This document shows, one piece after another, positions 59,041 through 64,000 of a stretch of 64,000 bases of DNA (its first letter is position 1; each line of letters starts with the position of its first letter). The notes beneath the pieces are model-generated. The model saw nothing but the letters and a program-made list of their open reading frames with translations, was not told where the DNA came from and did not search any database. A program made the translations under genes and the position numbers. This DNA comes from Cenococcum geophilum 1.58. Lineage: Eukaryota; Ascomycota; Dothideomycetes; Gloniales; Gloniaceae. The stretch spans positions 62,001 through 126,000 of the forward strand of contig KV748286.1 in the NCBI GenBank assembly GCA_001692895.1, in the 5' to 3' direction.

Positions 59041-59150
59041 GCGTTTTGCGCAAATTGCTATCGACCATATCCACCTGCCGCAACCGTACGGTTTGTGGCA
59101 ATTTGCCGCAAACCGCAACAACGAGCCCCAAAAAAAATTTCCTGATGCAT

Positions 59151-59399
59151 CGCCCTAACCTTAGGTGACGAGTAACTAAAGAAGGCACTTAGGGCGTGTG
59201 GGGGTTAGTTACCTTCTCCATTCTATTACTAGATCGAGTATTTAATACCGTTTATAATTTTGGGTAATGCTAAATAGAAAAAGAGAAGAGTATAAATCTT
59301 TTATTTTAGCTAGTAACTTATAAGTTTTCTATACCCTTATACCCCGTATTAATCTTTATCTCCTAGCTATACGCTTATAGTGCGGCGCTATAGTTTATA
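59151..59399. other. Sequence right of E2, no feature
   Basis: AT-rich, stop-rich; no gene, repeat or signal seen. Confidence 0.4.
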
Positions 59400-60153
59400 A
59401 GTACTAAAACCGTATAGATACTTTACCGGACCTTTTATTAACTTGGTCTTAATATTAAACCTAAAATATCTTAGAATAGGTTAGCTTGCTAGTATAGCTA
59501 ATACCTATATCTTCTTTCCCTCTTCGTCCTACTTTTCTACTGCTATTTTAATAAGTGTTCTGCCTAGACCAGACTTCTAATAAAACTCGTATACAGTAAG
59601 AGTAGAGATTTTTATCTGACAATCTTGGGAGTACCTAGCGTAAAATTAGCTATGCCCTTAAGCCTATAACCTAAGAACCATACTAATGCCCCTTAGCGTA
59701 AGTTTGTTCCTTATAAAACTTAATATTATCTAGGTTTTTATCTTAATATAGATTTTTAATACCCTCTAGGAGGCTATTAAAAATACCTTCGTTTTATTAG
59801 CTTGCAAACTTATACTAGATAAATAGTGGTACTATATAAATGCCCTCCTTAGGCAGTGGCTGGGGTTCTAGGCCACTTATAATAAGGACGCCAGAAATTA
59901 CAGTTCCGCTAATTAACACTGTTAAATCTTGCCTAGCCCATAGCGACTTAACTACCTTAGCTTTGTTTTCATTGTACGGGCTTTCTATACTATAAACAGT
60001 TAAGGTAAAACTAAGAAACGCATTAATAAGATTAACTGCGTAAAAGTCATATGTGTCTATTAGGAATTCTTTAAAATATAGTCTCCAAATCTTAAAAGAT
60101 TGGGAGGTTTTAAAAGCTAAAACAATAATATAGGTTGCTCGAAATATATCCAT
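59400..60153 (-). pseudogene. Decayed frame with a 112-codon open stretch, unidentified
   Basis: ATG at 60153 begins MDIFRATYIIVLAFKTSQSF. The frame stays open to 59815 (SLWARQDLTVLISG; SGLEPQPLPKEGIYIVPLF), unusually long for this mutated region. It then goes on with TAA/TAG stops as NEGIFNSLLEGIKNLY, DNIKFYKE, VLPRLSDKNLYSYCIRVLLE to about 59400. No family recognised. It may be the end of a transposon protein or of a host gene. Confidence 0.3.
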
Positions 60154-62399
60154 ATACGTAAGCAGTTAAATTTAACAAGTAGCCATTGTAGGAGAGAGCG
60201 AAGAAAAGTAAAATTGGCAGTAGATGGAGGAATACCCCTAAAAGATATATAGAGAAGTCACAATATTAATCAGACGAGAGCTATTGGGACTATCGCGGGT
60301 ATAATAACTATAGCCTCTACTCCGACTAACGGAATTAGGTTCTTTAGTATTACTATTCTACCCTACCTTTAGATAGCATTTAGTAAAGGATTCCGTACGG
60401 CAAGCATAGCTAAGAATTATCGCCGCACGTATTATGCTAATTCATCGTTATATATTTTATGTCTGCTTAGTATTACCTAATACTTAACCTCTAAGAACGT
60501 ATGCATGTAAGCCTAATGCTACTAAATGCTATTAAATGCAAAGATAAGGTGCTAAGGTAAAAGATTTAGTTTCCTAAGCTAGATACAAATGACTACTATT
60601 AAGGGTCTATAATGGATAGACGCGGCCTCTACTTTAAAACATTCTCTATACCTTTTTCTTTAATATAGTTCTCTAAGCCTTAGAGATTCCCCTAAATTAT
60701 TGTCTGCAATTTAATTAGAATAGATACTATATAAGAGATATTAAACGTACTTAAAACGTATACGCGTTAGAGTAGTTATATATTAATTTAAGGAAAGTAG
60801 GTAAATAGATAATATCCCATATTTATCGCCCTCTAGTTTTTCTATAAAGAGTACTAAGGAACTCCCGTTAAGACTTAAAAAAGGAATAAATTAAAAAGTA
60901 AGAGAGTTTATCCGCAGTCTTCTTATCTAGGTAGATGCAGAGAATTTCACTTAATATTAAATCATTAAGTATTTAAGCGACTTATTGGTATTTTAGGTGG
61001 TTAGGATTTCCCAAACCCGCACCTACCGTTTATTAGTCTTTTAGGCCTGCAGTAATTTAATCCCCTAATAGGCCGGTGTTAGGACGCGACTTTAAGGGTT
61101 CCGTTTGCTAGCCTTATATACCCTTAAGTTAGTAAGTACCGGAATATAAAGAAGTTTTAAGCCTAGTAGTTAATCTAGGACGACTTTCTAATGTAATTGA
61201 AGACCCCTTTTCTAGATCTATATTAGCGTATAATAAGGTACTTACTCTTAGGCTAGGGTTGGTAATTAATACACTATAGCTTAAATCTTAATCCTAGCTG
61301 CTAGTAATAGTTATAAGAGGCTGCCAAATATACCAGTTTAAGACTAGTAGGGTCTAGCGAATTACGGCTTAAAAGAGCGAGCTAATTGTTAAAGAAGTAG
61401 CATCTATATTAAAGAATAAAGTGGCCGTAAATAGCTAGTAGAAATAGGGGAGACTAGGGAATAGTTTAAAAGGAGCAGTAAAAATAGTAAAGTTAAGAAA
61501 GTAACGAATAAAAGCTGTAGAAGAAGGCGATAAGGCAACCGGTAAAGTAGACGGTAAAGGTAATTATACATCCCTAGCGTAATAAGGCGAAATTAGCTTT
61601 ATATATCACTTATCTCTATTCTATACCTTTAAGATTTAAAGCATTCTTAGGTTTATTAAGGCGTTTTAGCCTTTAATTCTTATGGGACGCATTGTCGCAT
61701 TATTAAAAAGAAATTAATGGGAGCTTTTAGACTTTATGGTAGCGGGTAGGCTACGTCTAATTAACTAGGGAGACGGCTGCATATCCTCACTTTAATTAGC
61801 TGTTTAGTTTTCTATTATAGATCTTTAGAGGAGCACAAGTCGTAGTAGTGGAGTTTAGTATAGTGTAGTATGGGGCTAATATACGCCAAGCTAAAATTGC
61901 AGGGGTATTATTGTTACGATTGTAATAATAATCCCCTATAACGTTTCCTGCTTCTCTTACTCTTATACCCTATTACCTTCTTTTCTTAGTTTAACTAACC
62001 TATAGGATCGTAAATGCCTCTCTACTTTAGTAGTATAGTGAAATAGATTTTGGCGCCACGGTAATTCTATTCCGTAGCCTTTTCCTTCCTAAGGCTAATT
62101 ATTATCTGCTGTAAGACGGAGAAGTAGTCCTTTCTAGTACACTATTACAGCTCGCTCGCACTGTCCGTCCTTATTACACCATAGGTTTACCTTTTATCAC
62201 TCCTCTCCTAAGGGATACTTATAGATAATAGTTATTGTTAAATAAGATCGAGCTGTTTGCGTAATTCCTACACTCTACTAATAAAGGCGAAGCGGTAAAA
62301 GCCTATAAAAGAGTGGTAGATAAAATTTTAGAGGCCTTACCTACCGACTATAGAGAGGCGCTTAGCTTAAATAAAACCCTAACGGTCTTAGGCCCCTAG
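60154..62399. other. Decayed sequence without recognisable gene
   Basis: About 2.2 kb of stop-rich sequence with mixed GC content. I see no LTR, inverted repeat, RNA gene or convincing frame. Confidence 0.35.
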
Positions 62400-63200
62400 A
62401 ACACCCTAGCAATCCTAAAAGCCGTAAAAGCTATAAAAACCCTAAAAGCCGCAAAAGCCCCAAAAGCCCTAAAAGCCTTAAAAGCCCTAAAAGCCTTAGA
62501 GGCCTTAATAACCCCTATAGATCTAGAGACCAGGAAAGCTATAGTTAAATTTATTTTATTATTCCGGATTCTTAAAAGATAAGGAACCCTACCTCCTAAT
62601 AAAAGCCTAGACCTACTTTACGGAGGAAACCCCGCCCCTAAAAAACGCTAAAATTTATCGCCAGTAGCTATAGAGCGACTAGTTACAGTTTATACGAAAA
62701 TTTAGTCTTTAGATAATTGTAAATTAAAACAGTTCCTTAAGCTTTATAATCTAGCTAAGGGTAGATTACTTAAGGCTCTCTGGGAACTATATATTAAACT
62801 AGTAAGAGCTAATAACTAGGTAATAATTTGTAACCTGGCTGATGTCCTTAATATAGGTAAAAATGTAGTTAGTTATAGGTTAATAAAGTCTATTCTGTCT
62901 AAGACGCTAAATAATAAGGTAGAGCGATTAAAGAAAAAAGGGTATAAGCCTAAAAAGGGCTAACGATTTAGAGCTTTGGTATAGGAGATGGCCTATCTAT
63001 TAGGAGGAGAGCGCCTTAAACTAAATAATATTGCTAGCTAAAAATAGAGTCGTCTTAAACCTAGAGTATTTATTAGTCTCTATAACCTAGATTCTAGTAT
63101 AATATTAGTTTTTAATTACCTCTATTAAATTAATAACTAACCTATAATAGTATTAAAAGGCATATAGCACCTAAAGAATTCGATATATTTATTGCTTAGA
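62400..63200 (+). pseudogene. Possible decayed gene with Lys-Ala-Leu repeats, unidentified
   Basis: A run of 9-bp CTAAAAGCC units at 62410-62500 encodes KALKALKA-type repeats. The same frame goes on as TPIDLETRKAIVKFILLFRI, PPNKSLDLLYGGNPAPKKR, VAIERLVTVYTKI, FLKLYNLAKGRLLKALWEL, IICNLADVLNIGKNVVSYRL, with TAA/TAG stops. It is basic and mostly helical in look. No domain is recognised. Confidence 0.35.
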
Positions 63201-63514
63201 TAGAAACATAACTACAATACTAGAAATGGACGGAATTGTCTCCTTTAGTGAGGAACCTAAAGGATATATATCTCTATTGTGCTAATACTAACTCTACAAG
63301 TCAGCCTAAAGCCAGTAGCGCTATCTAAAGCCCTAGGGGTATAAAAAGATTAACTACTATTAAGCAGTCTAATACTAAACGTACTAGGCGCGAGTTATCT
63401 AAAATAAGCAGTCCGTAAGCTATCCCTAATAGGAGTTCTAATTAAATATTTCCAATATCTTTAAGGGACCAATATAGTATAGCTAATCTTTATTTGGACC
63501 CTCCCGAAATACTA

Positions 63515-63775
63515 TTACCTTTTAAATCTACCTTAATCCCTAAGATCTACTCGTACCCTTTAGAAATCCCTCTTAACCCAAGCTATTACTTAACCCCTAG
63601 AATATCTTTCTCTTTTAAACCTACCTTAATTTCTTAAATCTACTTAGATTTACTGTTAATTCCTTTTAATACAAACCTAGACTATTACTTAAATTCTAAA
63701 GTACCTCCCCCTTTTAAACCTCTATTAATTTCTAAAATCTATTCAGATCCTCTGTTAATTCCTCTTAATTTAAAT
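63515..63775 (+). repeat. Three diverged repeats of about 95 bp, Pro/Ile/Leu-rich when translated
   Basis: Three copies start with CTTTTAAACCTACCTTAAT or a close variant near 63517, 63611 and 63711. In one frame they read PFKPTLISKIYSDPLLIPLN-like each time. This may be an internal repeat of a decayed protein. Outside these repeats 63201-64000 shows nothing I can name. Confidence 0.5.
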
Positions 63776-64000
63776 TCTAATCTCTAGCTAATTACTCCGC
63801 TAGCTACTATAGTAATAAATAACTAGCTTAATTTATACCCTATATTTCTATATACAGTAAGCCTTAACCTAAACCAGAATTTGTAATATAGCACTCCCTA
63901 TATATTTTAACATTATTCCTACTCTGCTTCTAGGGAACCTATAGCCTTAGACGGCTCCTATAAGGCTGCGGCCGTATAGACCTATATAGATATATAAGTA

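Larger units (their letters stand above)
56178..59144. mobile_element. E2, satellite-carrying inverted-repeat element, related to E1
   Basis: Ends CAGGAAATTTTTTTTTGGGC at 56178 and the near-complement at 59144, about 30 bp with two mismatches and one T-run difference. ATGCAT lies on each side (56172-56177, 59145-59150), a 6-bp palindrome that may be a target duplication or an outward extension of the inverted repeat. Inside, in reverse order and orientation, are the same three arrays as in E1: the 12-bp array, the 20-bp array and the GGTAGGCA tract, with a shared 110-bp unique spacer. No transposase frame. A second right-type end lies at 56437. Confidence 0.65.

Overview
This window looks like a transposon graveyard from a filamentous ascomycete genome, in an AT-rich, gene-poor compartment. 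No intact host gene, tRNA or rRNA was found. Almost everything recognisable is LTR retrotransposon of the Ty3/Gypsy (chromovirus) or Ty1/Copia kind. In frame after frame the Gln and Trp codons have become TAA or TAG, TGA is scarce and TpA is very common. That is the mark of repeat-induced point mutation (RIP, CpA to TpA on either strand), which points to an ascomycete. I do not name a species.

Layout, left to right. At 1-19835 there is a nest of five layers: Copia-1 (+) is cut by Gypsy-1 (-, 1-2124 and 13268-16698); Gypsy-1 is cut by Gypsy-2 (+, 2125-13267, 426-bp LTRs, target duplication GTTAG); the gag of Gypsy-2 is cut by E1 (3081-6262), a non-coding element full of satellite arrays; and E1 is cut by an 894-bp TA-flanked MITE (4354-5247). 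At 19969-42344 there are two Copia elements (A and B) and an older Gypsy-3, which also carries a full Copia-2 (30104-36144, 166-bp LTRs, GATAA duplication) and two solo LTRs. The halves of A and B are scrambled in a way that one inversion of 23501-39770 explains. Undoing it restores both elements, their LTR pairs, their target duplications (GTTTA and ATATA) and the Gypsy-3 reading frame.

At 42345-49354 lies strongly mutated sequence that includes a gene remnant with a C-terminal Myb/SANT-like domain (44470-46197) and opposing decayed frames that I cannot identify. At 49355-55664 is a complete Copia-C (-, 170-bp LTRs, TTAAC duplication). At 56178-59144 is E2, an inverted-repeat element with the same satellite modules as E1, in the opposite orientation. 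The last 5 kb holds decayed, unidentified frames.

None of these genes is likely to work. The value of the window is its insertion history: several TE families, two satellite-bearing TIR elements that look like one undescribed family, short palindromic modules shared by different Copia elements, and a resolvable inversion.
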